A stretch of DNA of 48,232 bases, taken from assembly GCA_045604805.1 (NCBI GenBank), contig JAZUOT010000019.1, positions 1 through 48,232 of the forward strand, written 5' to 3'. Below the pieces are notes generated by a model. The model was not told the DNA's origin. It ran no database searches and saw only the letters and a list, made by a program, of their open reading frames with translations. Source of the stretch: JAZUOT01 sp045604805. Lineage in GTDB: Bacteria; Bacillota; Clostridia; Oscillospirales; Acutalibacteraceae. The stretch's first letter is position 1. Each line of letters starts with the position of its first letter. Below are positions 23,946-33,678 of the stretch, piece after piece. A program made the position numbers and the translations under genes.

Positions 23946-25334
23946 TTGAATGAGCAATACAATGAATATTTGCAAAAATCCAAAGAATTAATAAATATCA
24001 CATTTGGTGGTACATCGCCGCTTGCCTGTGTAAAAACCTATGGTTGTCAGCAGAATGTTTCAGATAGTGAGAAATTTAAAGGGCAATTAAAGCAAATGGG
24101 GTTTTCTCTTACAGAAGATAGTAGGAAGGCTGATTTTGTCTTGTTCAATACTTGTGCCATACGCGGCCATGCGGAGGAAAAAGTTTTTGGTAATATAGGT
24201 GTTTTAAAGCACAACAAAAATAGAAACAGTATGCTCAAAGTAGCCGTTTGTGGCTGTATGACAGAGCAAGAGCATATTATCAGGAGGATAAAGGCGAGCT
24301 ATCCTTTTGTTGATTTAGTTTTTGGTACCAAGTCCATGGGCGATTTCCCAAGGCTAATATATGAATGTTACTCTTCTAGAAAGCGTATATTCGAGAAAAG
24401 CCATGAAGAACAGACTGATCTGGCCGAGAATGTTGCTATTCGCAGAGATAGTAGGTTTAAAGCGTGGTTGCCCATAATGTACGGTTGCAATAATTTTTGT
24501 TCATACTGCGTAGTGCCATACGTTCGTGGCAGGGAAATAAGCCGTAAAACGCAAGATATCCTAAATGATGCGCATGAGCTTATAGACAAAGGTTATAAAG
24601 ATATAACGCTACTTGGGCAGAATGTTAATTCATATGGTAAGAATTGTGATGACTGTTGCAACTTTGCACAGTTATTGGAGAAAATTGCAAGTATAGATGG
24701 TGACTATACTTTACGTTTTATGACGTCTCACCCTAAAGATGCGACAAACGAGATGATAGATGTCATTGCTGCTCACAAAAATATAAGCCGTCACTTGCAC
24801 CTACCTCTGCAATCGGGTAGTGACAGAATTTTAAAGCAAATGAATCGAGTTTACGACAGGAAGCGCTATACCAAAATAGTCAATTACGCAAGGTCTAAGA
24901 TAGAAAATTTAGATCTAACATCTGACATAATAGTTGGCTTCCCAGGTGAGACTTATGAAGACTTCAAACAGACCTTATCTATGATCAAAGAGGTTAGATA
25001 TACATCATTATTCACATTTATATATTCCCCAAGGAAGGGTACTCCTGCCGCTCAGATGGAAGATCCTGTTCCGGCTGAGGAAAAACAAAAATGGTTTGAT
25101 GAACTTTTAGCTGTACAAGAAGAAATCTCAGCTGAAGTTTGCAAAGAAAAGGTCGGAAAAACTCTTCGGGTGCTTGTCGAGGGCAAAAGTAAAACCGGTG
25201 ATGGAATATATGGCAGAACTTCCGGAAATGTTACAGTAGAATTTGACGGTGATAAAAGTCTTACCGGAAAGTTTGTTAATGTTGAAATAACTGATTCACT
25301 GAACTTTGTGCTAAAGGGAAAATTAAAAAATTAG
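23946..25334 (+). CDS. miaB: tRNA-2-methylthio-N6-dimethylallyladenosine synthase
   Basis: 462 residues from TTG 23946. The N-terminal UPF0004 domain contains ACVKTYGCQQNVSDSEKF, NTCAIR and VAVCGCMTEQE (three cluster Cys). The radical SAM core has CNNFCSYC (Cys181, 185, 188) then VVPYVRGREIS, and a TRAM domain ends the protein. MiaB adds the methylthio group to i6A37 of tRNAs reading UNN codons. The enzyme that makes i6A, MiaA, is encoded at the end of the same operon. The longer frame's GTG at 23916 coincides with the predicted transcription start, so I chose TTG 23946, about 8 nt after a GGGGGCG run. That start is uncertain; the family call is not. Confidence 0.93.
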   Translation: MNEQYNEYLQKSKELINITFGGTSPLACVKTYGCQQNVSDSEKFKGQLKQMGFSLTEDSRKADFVLFNTCAIRGHAEEKVFGNIGVLKHNKNRNSMLKVAVCGCMTEQEHIIRRIKASYPFVDLVFGTKSMGDFPRLIYECYSSRKRIFEKSHEEQTDLAENVAIRRDSRFKAWLPIMYGCNNFCSYCVVPYVRGREISRKTQDILNDAHELIDKGYKDITLLGQNVNSYGKNCDDCCNFAQLLEKIASIDGDYTLRFMTSHPKDATNEMIDVIAAHKNISRHLHLPLQSGSDRILKQMNRVYDRKRYTKIVNYARSKIENLDLTSDIIVGFPGETYEDFKQTLSMIKEVRYTSLFTFIYSPRKGTPAAQMEDPVPAEEKQKWFDELLAVQEEISAEVCKEKVGKTLRVLVEGKSKTGDGIYGRTSGNVTVEFDGDKSLTGKFVNVEITDSLNFVLKGKLKN

Positions 25335-25343
25335 GAGAAGAAA

Positions 25344-25748
25344 ATGGATATAATCGAAAAAGCTAAGGAGTTAGGGAAGCTTTTACAGGAAGATGAAAGA
25401 TATTTAAAATTTAAGGCTGCTGAAGAAGCTGGTGAAAAAGATAAGGAATTGCAAGATTTAATAGGCGAGTTTAATTTAAAGAAATTAAATATAAATAACG
25501 AAACAATGAAGCAAGACAAAGATCTAGACAAAATCAAAGAGCTAGACAAAGAACTTAATGATATTTACAAAAAGATACTTGCCAATGAGAATATGGAAAA
25601 TTACAACAAATCTGGGGAAGAGCTAAATAAATTAGTGAATTATATTTGCACAATAATAAGTCAAAGTAGCGAAGGACAAGATCCTGAAACTATAAGCGAA
25701 AGCAATGGTTGTGGAGGAAACTGTGCTTCATGTACCGGCTGCCACTAA
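25344..25748 (+). CDS. ylbF: YlbF-family regulator with a C-terminal cysteine cluster
   Basis: 134 residues, mostly helical (YlbF/YmcA family, DUF964), starting MDIIEKAKELGKLLQEDERY. In B. subtilis YlbF with YmcA and YaaT forms a complex that directs RNase Y mRNA processing and influences sporulation and competence; that complex carries iron-sulfur clusters. The end of this protein, NGCGGNCASCTGCH, has four Cys suited to a cluster. ATG 25344 follows AGGAGAAG, 9 nt after miaB. Location between miaB and mutS is common in Clostridia. Confidence 0.85.
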   Translation: MDIIEKAKELGKLLQEDERYLKFKAAEEAGEKDKELQDLIGEFNLKKLNINNETMKQDKDLDKIKELDKELNDIYKKILANENMENYNKSGEELNKLVNYICTIISQSSEGQDPETISESNGCGGNCASCTGCH

Positions 25749-25777
25749 AAATATAAAGATTAAGAAGGACTATATCT

Positions 25778-28378
25778 ATGAGTAAATTTTCGCCAATGAT
25801 ACAGCAGTACATGGATATAAAGAAAAATTTCCAAGATAGTATCTTGTTTTTTCGGCTTGGCGATTTCTATGAAATGTTTTTTGAAGATGCAAATACTGTT
25901 TCCAAAGAGCTGGATTTAACATTAACTGCCAGGAAATGTGGTAATAACGAAAAAGCACCCATGTGTGGTGTTCCTTATCACAGCTGTGAAGCGTATATCC
26001 AGAGATTAGTAAAGAAAGGCTATAAAGTTGCTTTGTGTGACCAGGATGGGAATGAGCCAACTGATGGAAATAAAGTTGTCGATAGGAATATAGTGAGAGT
26101 TGTAACTCCGGGAACTATACTAGAAGGCAACATGCTTGATGAGTCAAAAAATAACTACATATGCTCTATATTTATGGAAGAAACTAGTGCTGCTGTTTGT
26201 TTTTGTGATGTTTCTACAGGCTCTCTTTCTATGACATACATAGATGAAGATGTGGAACATAAGATTTTAAATGAAATTGCAAGCTTCGAGCCTATAGAAG
26301 TTTTAATAAACAAAAATGCTACTGAGAATAAGTCGTTGGTAAACTTTATAAATACAAAGCTGTCAGCAACTGTAGAAGTAGTAGAAGACAGTAAATTACT
26401 ACTACCAAAGTGTAAAATGGCGATAGAGAGACATTTCAGTAGGACTTTAGAACAACTTAATATAGAAGATAATAAACACATGGTGTTCTGTGTTACGATG
26501 TTGTTTATTTATCTTTCAAAGACTCAGATGTCTGGTCTTGAGAATATTTCTAAGATAGATGTATATTCCCAGGCAAAGTATATGAGTTTGGACTATAATA
26601 GCAGGAAAAATTTAGAACTATGCTCTACGCTAATAAGCCAAGAGAAAAAAGGCTCCTTACTTTGGGTTCTTGACAAAACTTGCTGTCCAATGGGCAAACG
26701 CCTGATAAAAAATTGGATAGAGCAACCATTAGTAGATATAAATGAAATAATGTCTCGTCAGGATGCTGTAGCTTGCCTTAAAGATAATTTGATTATATGT
26801 GACGATATCAGAACAGACTTAAATCATGTGCACGATATAGAAAGACTTTTGACAAAAGTAATCTATGGTTCGGCAAATGCAAGGGATCTTGTCTCATTAA
26901 GGGACACTTTAGAACTGCTGCCTAGTATAAAAAATTCATTGTCCCAATTAGATTCCAAAATGATAAAAGATTTATTCTTGAATTTAGATGTTTTGCAAGA
27001 TGTTTACTCTGTGATAAAAGATGCCATAGTTGATGATCCTCCTCTGACTGTGAGAGAAGGCGGAATGATAAAAGCTAACTTCAACAAAGAGCTTGACAGT
27101 ATAAAAGATGAAGTAGAAAACGCTGCAGACTATCTTGTCAGGATAGAAAACAAGGAACGGGAAAGAACTTCTATACCTAAGCTTAAAGTGGCATACAATA
27201 GGGTCTTTGGTTATTACATAGAAATTTCTAATACCCATAAAAATAAAGTCCCGGAAGATTACATAAGAAAGCAAACCCTCACTAATTGCGAAAGATATAT
27301 AAACCAGGAATTAAAAGAGCTAGAAGCTAGATTACTTACAGCAAAAGACAGAATGACTGCATTGGAATATGAATTATTTCAAAAGATTCTAAACAGCGTA
27401 GCAGCTCAGAGTCAAAGGCTACGTACTACCATACAAGCACTAGCCAAACTTGATGTTCTTTGCTCTTTGGCAGTAGTTGCAAGCAAACAAAATTACTGCC
27501 GCCCTAATATGACTACCGATGGAAAAATAAATATAAAAGAAAGCCGTCACCCAGTTGTTGAAAAATTACTAAAAGGTGTCCCATTTGTACCTAATGATGT
27601 CTATATGGATACAGAAGATGATAGGCTGCTCATAATAACAGGGCCCAATATGGCAGGTAAATCCACATACATGCGCCAGATAGCACTTATTAGTCTAATG
27701 GCTCAGATAGGTAGTTTTATTCCGGCAAAAAGTGCTGATATATCAATAGTTGACCAGATATTTACAAGAGTAGGTGCTTCAGATAATCTTGCTGCAGGGC
27801 AATCTACGTTTATGCTGGAAATGAACGAAGTTGCAGATATTTTAAATAAAGCGACAAAAGACAGTCTTATTATTTTAGATGAAATAGGAAGGGGAACCTC
27901 TACTTACGACGGTATGAGTATTGCTAGGGCTGTACTGGAATATACCGCTGATAAAGAAAAACTTGGAGCTAAAACTTTATTCTCTACCCACTATCATGAG
28001 CTTACTTCCCTAGAGGGACAAATAGAAGGGGTAAGAAATTACAATATATGTGTGAAAAAGCGTGGAGATGATATTACATTCCTGCGTAGAATTGTCTTGG
28101 GTGGAGCAGACAGAAGTTATGGTGTAGAAGTTGCTAAATTGGCTGGTGTTCCTGATTGGGTCATAGAAAGAGCAAAAGAAGTATTAGCTGAAGTAGAAAA
28201 TAATTCTGGAGTAGTAAGAGAAGTACCTATTATTGAAGAGAAAGAAGAAAATTCTACTACAAATGGCAAACAACTAAAGATTTTAGAAAAAGTAAAAGCT
28301 TGTGATGTGGAAACTTTTAGTCCAATAGAAGCCTTGAATTTTTTATATGAATTAAAAGCGATTTCAAATGAAGACTAA
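25778..28378 (+). CDS. mutS: DNA mismatch repair protein MutS
   Basis: 866 residues with the full MutS layout. The N-terminal mismatch-binding domain has FFRLGDFYEMFFEDA (the F-x-E wedge), followed by connector, core and clamp domains. The ABC ATPase has the Walker A GPNMAGKSTY (from about residue 622), the DNLAAGQSTFMLEMNE signature, Walker B IILDEIGRGTSTYDG and FSTHYHEL. The dimer-forming C-terminal region is complete. It recognises mispairs and recruits MutL, encoded immediately downstream (6 nt before the upstream in-frame ATG, 21 nt before the chosen mutL start). The ribosome site is AAGAAGGAC. Confidence 0.97.
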   Translation: MSKFSPMIQQYMDIKKNFQDSILFFRLGDFYEMFFEDANTVSKELDLTLTARKCGNNEKAPMCGVPYHSCEAYIQRLVKKGYKVALCDQDGNEPTDGNKVVDRNIVRVVTPGTILEGNMLDESKNNYICSIFMEETSAAVCFCDVSTGSLSMTYIDEDVEHKILNEIASFEPIEVLINKNATENKSLVNFINTKLSATVEVVEDSKLLLPKCKMAIERHFSRTLEQLNIEDNKHMVFCVTMLFIYLSKTQMSGLENISKIDVYSQAKYMSLDYNSRKNLELCSTLISQEKKGSLLWVLDKTCCPMGKRLIKNWIEQPLVDINEIMSRQDAVACLKDNLIICDDIRTDLNHVHDIERLLTKVIYGSANARDLVSLRDTLELLPSIKNSLSQLDSKMIKDLFLNLDVLQDVYSVIKDAIVDDPPLTVREGGMIKANFNKELDSIKDEVENAADYLVRIENKERERTSIPKLKVAYNRVFGYYIEISNTHKNKVPEDYIRKQTLTNCERYINQELKELEARLLTAKDRMTALEYELFQKILNSVAAQSQRLRTTIQALAKLDVLCSLAVVASKQNYCRPNMTTDGKINIKESRHPVVEKLLKGVPFVPNDVYMDTEDDRLLIITGPNMAGKSTYMRQIALISLMAQIGSFIPAKSADISIVDQIFTRVGASDNLAAGQSTFMLEMNEVADILNKATKDSLIILDEIGRGTSTYDGMSIARAVLEYTADKEKLGAKTLFSTHYHELTSLEGQIEGVRNYNICVKKRGDDITFLRRIVLGGADRSYGVEVAKLAGVPDWVIERAKEVLAEVENNSGVVREVPIIEEKEENSTTNGKQLKILEKVKACDVETFSPIEALNFLYELKAISNED

Positions 28379-28399
28379 ATTTAAATGAGGTGTGCTTTC

Positions 28400-30322
28400 A
28401 TGCCTAAAATAAATGTGCTGGGTAAACAAATAGCTGAATTGATTGCCGCAGGGGAGGTAGTAGAAAGACCTTCTTCGGTTGTAAAAGAACTTGTAGAAAA
28501 TTCCATAGACGCTGGAAGCAAAAATATAGAGATAGAAATACGCAGTGGCGGAAAAGACTTTATCAGAATAACTGATGATGGCTGTGGTATTGAAAGAGAC
28601 GATATGAAAAATGCTTTTTTGCGCCACGCTACTAGCAAAGTCAAAACAGCTAATGATTTAGATTCTATAAAAACATTAGGATTTAGAGGAGAAGCCCTAG
28701 CTTCTATCTGTGCAGTGAGCCGTGTTGAGATAGTCTCTAGAGTTGCAGGAGAAAATGAAGGCAGTACGTATAATATTTCGGCTAGCGAAGGTGATGAGCT
28801 TTCTCCATGTGGATGTCCCTGTGGTACTACCATAATCGTCAAAGATTTATTCTATAATACTCCCGCTCGAATGAAATTTTTAAAGAAAGATGTATCTGAA
28901 GCCAATGCGATTGCCTCTCTTGTAGATAGAATAGCTTTGTCACATCCGGAGATAGCTTTTAGATTCATAAGAGATGATAAAGAAGTTCTGAGCACAACAG
29001 GCGATGGAGACGTAAACTTATGCATATACCACGTATATGGACGTGAATTTGCAAATGACCTTATAAAAGCAGATTTTGAACTGAATAATATAAAAGTAAG
29101 TGGCTATATAAGCAAGCCCAAAGCTGGTCGTCCAAATAGAAATATGCAGCATTTTTTTATAAACGGTAGATACATAAAAAGCAAAACCGCTATGGCTGCT
29201 GTTGAACAAGCCTTTAAGGGTTCACTTATGGTAGGTAAGTTCCCCAGTTGTGTTTTATACATAGATATTGCACCCGAGGCTTTGGATGTAAATATACATC
29301 CTGCAAAACTTGAAATACGTTTTATAAACGAAAAGCCACTTTTTGAAGCTGTGTATAGTTGCGTAAAAGATGCTTTGCGATACGGTGATACTGCTCGAGA
29401 ATTTTTGATTAATCCTAGAAAAGTAGAAAATAACGAAGAGGAATTATTGGCAGAAGGTCCTCCAAAACTTAAATTTAGCTATAACGAAGGAAAACCCAAG
29501 AAATTTACCGAATCCCAAAAGATAGATATGAATAGTGAGGATATCTTAGAAAGGAAAGAAAATGCTTCAGTTCAGGGCGCTGAATTTGATAGTTTCATAG
29601 ATGGTTGGTATTTAAACGAAAAACCCATAATAAAGAATAGGAAAAAAGAAGAAGATGAGAAAGTTGAGGAATGTTTACAAAAAGAAAAGCTGGATTATGA
29701 AAAAGCTGGTAGTACGGCTGATAATGGTTTGTTTATAAAAAATGAAACAGAACATAACACGAGGTTTATAGGTGAAGTTTTTAATACCTATATACTAGTT
29801 GAGTACGATAGCGACCAAATCATGTTCATAGATAAACATGCAGCCCATGAAGCCTTGTTGTTCAAACGCTTAAAAGATAATGACGGTCATACAGATATAC
29901 AAGTTTTGATTTCTCCTAAAAGTCTAACTTTAGAAAAAAATGAATACGCTGTTATTTTAGAGAACAAATCTGTTTTTGAAAACTTAGGTTTTGAATTGGA
30001 AGATTTTGGTAGAGGTACCATACTCGTCCGTGGAATACCTATGCTGATAAACGCCAACGATGCGGGAGATTGCATAATAGAAATTGCACAGCATATAGGT
30101 TACAGCAAATCAGATGTTACTCCATCAAAAATGGATAAAATTTATCACAGTATAGCTTGTAAGGCAGCTATTAGAGGTGGAGATATTACAGATAACTTGT
30201 CTCTTATCAATATTGCAAAAAAGCTTTTAGATGAACCCGATGTTAAATATTGTCCTCACGGTAGACCGGTTTCCATTATGCTGAAAAAATCCGATATAGA
30301 AAAACAGTTTGGTCGGACTTGA
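28400..30322 (+). CDS. mutL: DNA mismatch repair protein MutL
   Basis: 640 residues. The GHKL ATPase N-terminus has IAAGEVVERPSSVVKELVEN, DAGSKNIEI, DDGCGI and GFRGEALASI. The C-terminal dimerisation/endonuclease domain has DKHAAHE (from Asp478), ACKAAIRGG (586-594) and CPHGRP (618-623), the metal-site motifs of latent endonuclease MutLs; the last acidic residue of the usual DQHA(x)2E(x)4E motif reads Lys here. I chose ATG 28400, 9 nt after GAGGTG, over an in-frame ATG at 28385 that overlaps that ribosome site. The linker (about 340-450) is variable and charged. Confidence 0.95.
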   Translation: MPKINVLGKQIAELIAAGEVVERPSSVVKELVENSIDAGSKNIEIEIRSGGKDFIRITDDGCGIERDDMKNAFLRHATSKVKTANDLDSIKTLGFRGEALASICAVSRVEIVSRVAGENEGSTYNISASEGDELSPCGCPCGTTIIVKDLFYNTPARMKFLKKDVSEANAIASLVDRIALSHPEIAFRFIRDDKEVLSTTGDGDVNLCIYHVYGREFANDLIKADFELNNIKVSGYISKPKAGRPNRNMQHFFINGRYIKSKTAMAAVEQAFKGSLMVGKFPSCVLYIDIAPEALDVNIHPAKLEIRFINEKPLFEAVYSCVKDALRYGDTAREFLINPRKVENNEEELLAEGPPKLKFSYNEGKPKKFTESQKIDMNSEDILERKENASVQGAEFDSFIDGWYLNEKPIIKNRKKEEDEKVEECLQKEKLDYEKAGSTADNGLFIKNETEHNTRFIGEVFNTYILVEYDSDQIMFIDKHAAHEALLFKRLKDNDGHTDIQVLISPKSLTLEKNEYAVILENKSVFENLGFELEDFGRGTILVRGIPMLINANDAGDCIIEIAQHIGYSKSDVTPSKMDKIYHSIACKAAIRGGDITDNLSLINIAKKLLDEPDVKYCPHGRPVSIMLKKSDIEKQFGRT

Positions 30323-30347
30323 TTTGCAATGAACAGGTGGTCTAATA

Positions 30348-31292
30348 TTGTCTAGTAAAGTGAAATTGTGTGTGATCTTAGGGCCTACTGCAAGTGGTAA
30401 AAGCAAATTAGCTGTAGAATTAGCAAAAACATTAAACGGTGAAATAGTTTCTGCTGACTCTATGCAGATATATAAGGATATGGACATAGCTACAGCTAAA
30501 CCCACTCAAGCTGAGCGCCTAGATGTAAAACATCATCTTATCGATTTTTTAGAACCAAGCGATACTTTCAGTGTAGCGGAATACACTAAACTTGCCCATG
30601 GTGCTATAGAAGACATATCAAAAAGAGGTAAGCTTCCTATACTGGCAGGTGGAACTGGACTATACATAAACAGTGTCTTAGATGATATAAAATTTATAGA
30701 GCAGGAAAACAATGAAGCAATCCGACAAAATTTGACAAAAAGAGAAAAATCAGAGGGAATAGAAGTTCTGTATCAAGAACTAAAAGATATCGACCCTGAG
30801 ACCGCTAAAAGAACAAATATAAATAATAAAAAAAGAATTTTGCGAGCTTTGGAGATATACTTAAACACAGGTATCACAATGAGTGAGCAGTTGGAAATTT
30901 CTAAACCTAAAGAAAGTCGCTATGAGCCTATTATTATTGGTCTGAATTTCAGAGATAGAGAAAATTTATATGAGAGAATAAATAAGCGTGTTGATGAGAT
31001 GTTTGACAATGGATTGCTAGAGGAAGCTCAAAAAATCTATAAGTCAGACTGCGGAAAAACTGCTGTTGCAGCTATAGGCTATAAAGAGCTTTTCCCGTAT
31101 TTCAAAGCTGAGTGCAGTTTGGAAAAAGCTATAGAAAATATAAAACAAAGCACAAGAAGATACGCAAAAAGACAAATAACTTGGTTCAAAAGGGATAATA
31201 GAATTAACTGGATATATGTAGATGATTATTCCGATTTTTCTGAAATAAGAAAACAGAGTGAAAGCATCTTAGGAGATTTTTTGAAATCCTGA
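30348..31292 (+). CDS. miaA: tRNA dimethylallyltransferase
   Basis: 314 residues, normal length. The P-loop is ILGPTASGKSKLAVELA, followed by EIVSADSMQIYKDMDIATAK, HHLIDFLEP, the LAGGTGLYINSVL substrate loop and NKKRILRALEIYLNTG. MiaA attaches the dimethylallyl group to A37, giving the substrate of MiaB from the same operon. The start is TTG 30348, 7 nt after AGGTGG. It converges on the amidase gene, and the 31-nt gap between them shows no clear terminator. Confidence 0.96.
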   Translation: MSSKVKLCVILGPTASGKSKLAVELAKTLNGEIVSADSMQIYKDMDIATAKPTQAERLDVKHHLIDFLEPSDTFSVAEYTKLAHGAIEDISKRGKLPILAGGTGLYINSVLDDIKFIEQENNEAIRQNLTKREKSEGIEVLYQELKDIDPETAKRTNINNKKRILRALEIYLNTGITMSEQLEISKPKESRYEPIIIGLNFRDRENLYERINKRVDEMFDNGLLEEAQKIYKSDCGKTAVAAIGYKELFPYFKAECSLEKAIENIKQSTRRYAKRQITWFKRDNRINWIYVDDYSDFSEIRKQSESILGDFLKS

Positions 31293-31323
31293 TAAAATAC
31301 TCTCACTTAGCAAAATTTGTTTT

Positions 31324-32064
31324 TTACTCTACGGTAATAAAGTTTTTATTTGCGTAGCCTTCTACGCCATTATACTCAACAACATAATAATTTTGAAAAT
31401 CTCCTAGTATTTTTAGCTTAGCCCCTTTGGGGGCTTTAGCTATTACCTGGGCATTCATATTTGGTCTGTTCCGTATGTTCAGGTCTGAAGTCTGTGTAGT
31501 AACAGTACCTGTCATTACACTTTGAGGTTCTATAAAGGGTATGCCAAAATATTCCGTCAGGGATAAAGCTAGCACCCTTGCGATATTTCCTATATTATCC
31601 CTTATCCATTGAGCATCTTCGATATTATCATGATAAGCTACTTCTACTAATGCCGAAGGTGCTTTTGTACGCCTTAATTCACCCAGAGATGTTGTAGAAA
31701 CAGTCTTTACAGCGTCTGGATTAGGGTATATTGATTTGAAATTCTGAGCTATAATTTCTGCTAATCTTTTGCCATTAGCCGAACCTTCGTAGTAATAAAC
31801 ATCAACTCCTTTTATCATGCCTTTTAAGCGTTCAGGGGCAGCATTAGAGTGCAGTGCTAAATGTAAATCATAGTTGCCAGCATTAGACTCATTTATTACC
31901 TGACCTAGGCTCTGCTCGGGATTATTTCGTTTAAACGTAATTCCACTGGAGTTTAAATACGGTTCCATAGCGTCAGCTATTAGGTTCATATAATATTCTT
32001 CATTGCCGCCGTTCACATAAGGATTAAACTCCTGTAATGACGGACTTAAATAAATATTAGGCAT
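31324..32064 (-). CDS. N-acetylmuramoyl-L-alanine amidase (Amidase_3 type) with C-terminal SH3-like domain
   Basis: 246 residues. An amidase_3 fold (about 1-175) starts PNIYLSPSLQEFNPYVNGGN. Conserved residues visible are the Glu of NEEYYMNLIADAM (about 22), His72 in LALHSNAAP and catalytic Glu141 in LVEVAYHDN. The His normally found in the opening GHGG motif is absent. A bacterial SH3 domain (about 180-246) has LNIRNRPNMNAQVIAKAPKG. There is no signal peptide, so it may act inside the mother cell or spore, or leave by lysis. It cleaves the amide bond between muramic acid and the stem peptide if active. It lies 18 nt downstream of the polysaccharide deacetylase gene, suggesting a joint role in wall remodelling. 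Confidence 0.85.
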   Translation of the reverse strand: MPNIYLSPSLQEFNPYVNGGNEEYYMNLIADAMEPYLNSSGITFKRNNPEQSLGQVINESNAGNYDLHLALHSNAAPERLKGMIKGVDVYYYEGSANGKRLAEIIAQNFKSIYPNPDAVKTVSTTSLGELRRTKAPSALVEVAYHDNIEDAQWIRDNIGNIARVLALSLTEYFGIPFIEPQSVMTGTVTTQTSDLNIRNRPNMNAQVIAKAPKGAKLKILGDFQNYYVVEYNGVEGYANKNFITVE

Positions 32065-32082
32065 ATACTCGCTCCATATCTC

Positions 32083-32955
32083 TTATATTTTGTATTTATT
32101 CATTACCGCAAAGGTAGAAGTATTTCCAGGTCTTATACATCTTTTTAGTCCCATCAAACAATTTTCATCATCCAAGTCGAGTAGGGCAACTTTATTTTCC
32201 ACCAATAAGCTAGCTTCAAATCCCATTTTTTGTATAGCGTTTTTCGCACTTTCATCAATAAGTCCAAATGGGTAGGTAAAAGTTGTTGGTGTGTATCCTG
32301 TCATTTCAATTATTCTATTTTGAGCTTTCTGTATATCACTGGTAACTCTTATCTCGTAGTCCGCAGGACTTTCCCACTTAGCTTTAGTGATTCCAACATA
32401 GCGGCCGTTTGAACTGTGTAAATCATAACTATGATTCTGTATCTCAACCAGGCCTGAACTTAACATCTCTTTTGCCTGTTCCCATGTTATGTGGCTGTAG
32501 TTCGTACTTACTTCTCCATTTTCACTGTAAATATCTGTTTGCTTTACTATTAGAGAAATGACCATCTTTGCGTTATATCTCTGACATATTTCATAAGCGT
32601 AAATATAGTTATTGTAGTAACCATCATCAAAGGTGAGTATTATTGGTTTTTCCGGTAGATCTGTGCCATTTTTTACATGGTCTATGAGTTCTTGAATCAG
32701 TATCGTTGTATAACCGTTATCCCTTAAATACTGCAGATCACCTTCCAACTCATCAGATGATACTATGTATTTACCTATGGATTTGGAACCTTTTAGAACG
32801 CCATGATACATGAGTATGGGTATCTTTTCTGTACCGCTTGAATCTGCTGAACACTTTGTCAATGGGAAAATGCTTCCTACGAATAAAAAGATAACACTCA
32901 AGCTTATCAATACATATTTTTTCACTATTTCCGAAAAATATATGGCTAATTTCAC
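32083..32955 (-). CDS. Polysaccharide deacetylase (NodB-homology), exported or membrane-anchored
   Basis: 290 residues from GTG 32955, chosen because AGGTGA lies 7 nt upstream on the minus strand. An N-terminal signal/anchor helix (about 8-33) precedes the NodB domain. LMYHGVL is followed by motif 1 ILTFDDGYYNN (Asp110-Asp111), motif 2 NHSYDLH (His175 and His180) and motif 3 TYPFG. These are the metal-binding and catalytic elements of carbohydrate esterase family 4, which removes N-acetyl groups from peptidoglycan or other glycans at the cell surface. The domain looks intact. It is paired with the amidase downstream. Confidence 0.92.
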   Translation of the reverse strand: MKLAIYFSEIVKKYVLISLSVIFLFVGSIFPLTKCSADSSGTEKIPILMYHGVLKGSKSIGKYIVSSDELEGDLQYLRDNGYTTILIQELIDHVKNGTDLPEKPIILTFDDGYYNNYIYAYEICQRYNAKMVISLIVKQTDIYSENGEVSTNYSHITWEQAKEMLSSGLVEIQNHSYDLHSSNGRYVGITKAKWESPADYEIRVTSDIQKAQNRIIEMTGYTPTTFTYPFGLIDESAKNAIQKMGFEASLLVENKVALLDLDDENCLMGLKRCIRPGNTSTFAVMNKYKI

Positions 32956-33032
32956 ATAACATTCACCTCTCCCATATCCTGCAAACATATCATGAATATG
33001 AATTTTAGGAGAAATTTAGAACATCTATATAA

Positions 33033-33215
33033 TCCAATACCTCCCGTAAAGTCAAGTTTTTTAACTACAACAAAATCGTCGGTGGAGATACAAAAGAGTT
33101 TATGGAAAATGTTTTGAAGAAGTTGACACATGAGACAAACTATAGGCTGATGATTAATAACAATCATATTAAAGCATATCCCGATTCAATTGCTACAAAA
33201 GTAGGCAATCTGTAA
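33033..33215 (+). pseudogene. Unidentified open reading remnant
   Basis: A 60-codon open stretch without a start or ribosome site reads YNKIVGGDTKEFMENVLKKL and NNNHIKAYPDSIATKVGNL before a stop. It looks like real protein sequence (the end of a lost gene) but I do not recognise the family. The remainder of the 32956-33678 interval (except the hairpin listed separately) shows only short, broken frames. Confidence 0.3.
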
Positions 33216-33455
33216 AAGGTGGCTCAACACTAAAAAATACCTGACCGTGGATGCTTATGCTGTGTATCTCAGTTTTTTAACGAACACTATCCAGTTGCGT
33301 ATTGTGAATAGCGTATTTACAAAATAAGGAATCTCAGATTTTATAGCCGACTATCTGTGTGGATTACCGCCGTGCTTATTATACTGACGCTATCACTAAA
33401 AGTGATTTTCAAGCGGAAGTGAAAGTCGGTTATTTCTCCAAGGAAAAACCACAAA

Positions 33456-33477
33456 GTTTATCGTGCAAACGATAAAC
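33456..33477. repeat. Perfect 8-bp inverted repeat upstream of the second protease
   Basis: GTTTATCG (33456-33463) and its complement (33470-33477) flank the hexamer TGCAAA. There is no T-run, so it may be an operator or a chance hairpin 200 nt before the protease gene. Confidence 0.4.
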
Positions 33478-33678
33478 ATGTTTACAAGCTTATATATATA
33501 TCCATAAAAAATGTATTTTTGCATCTAAAAAATGGCGTAGGTATTTTTTTGCTTTTATTTTACAGTTGAATTATAATGAGAATTGATGGAGTGTTTTGCA
33601 AATTATTATGCTTATTCAAAAATTATAGTATAACCTTTTTAATATACTTATTGTTATAATTTGCAGAGGTGCATTTAA

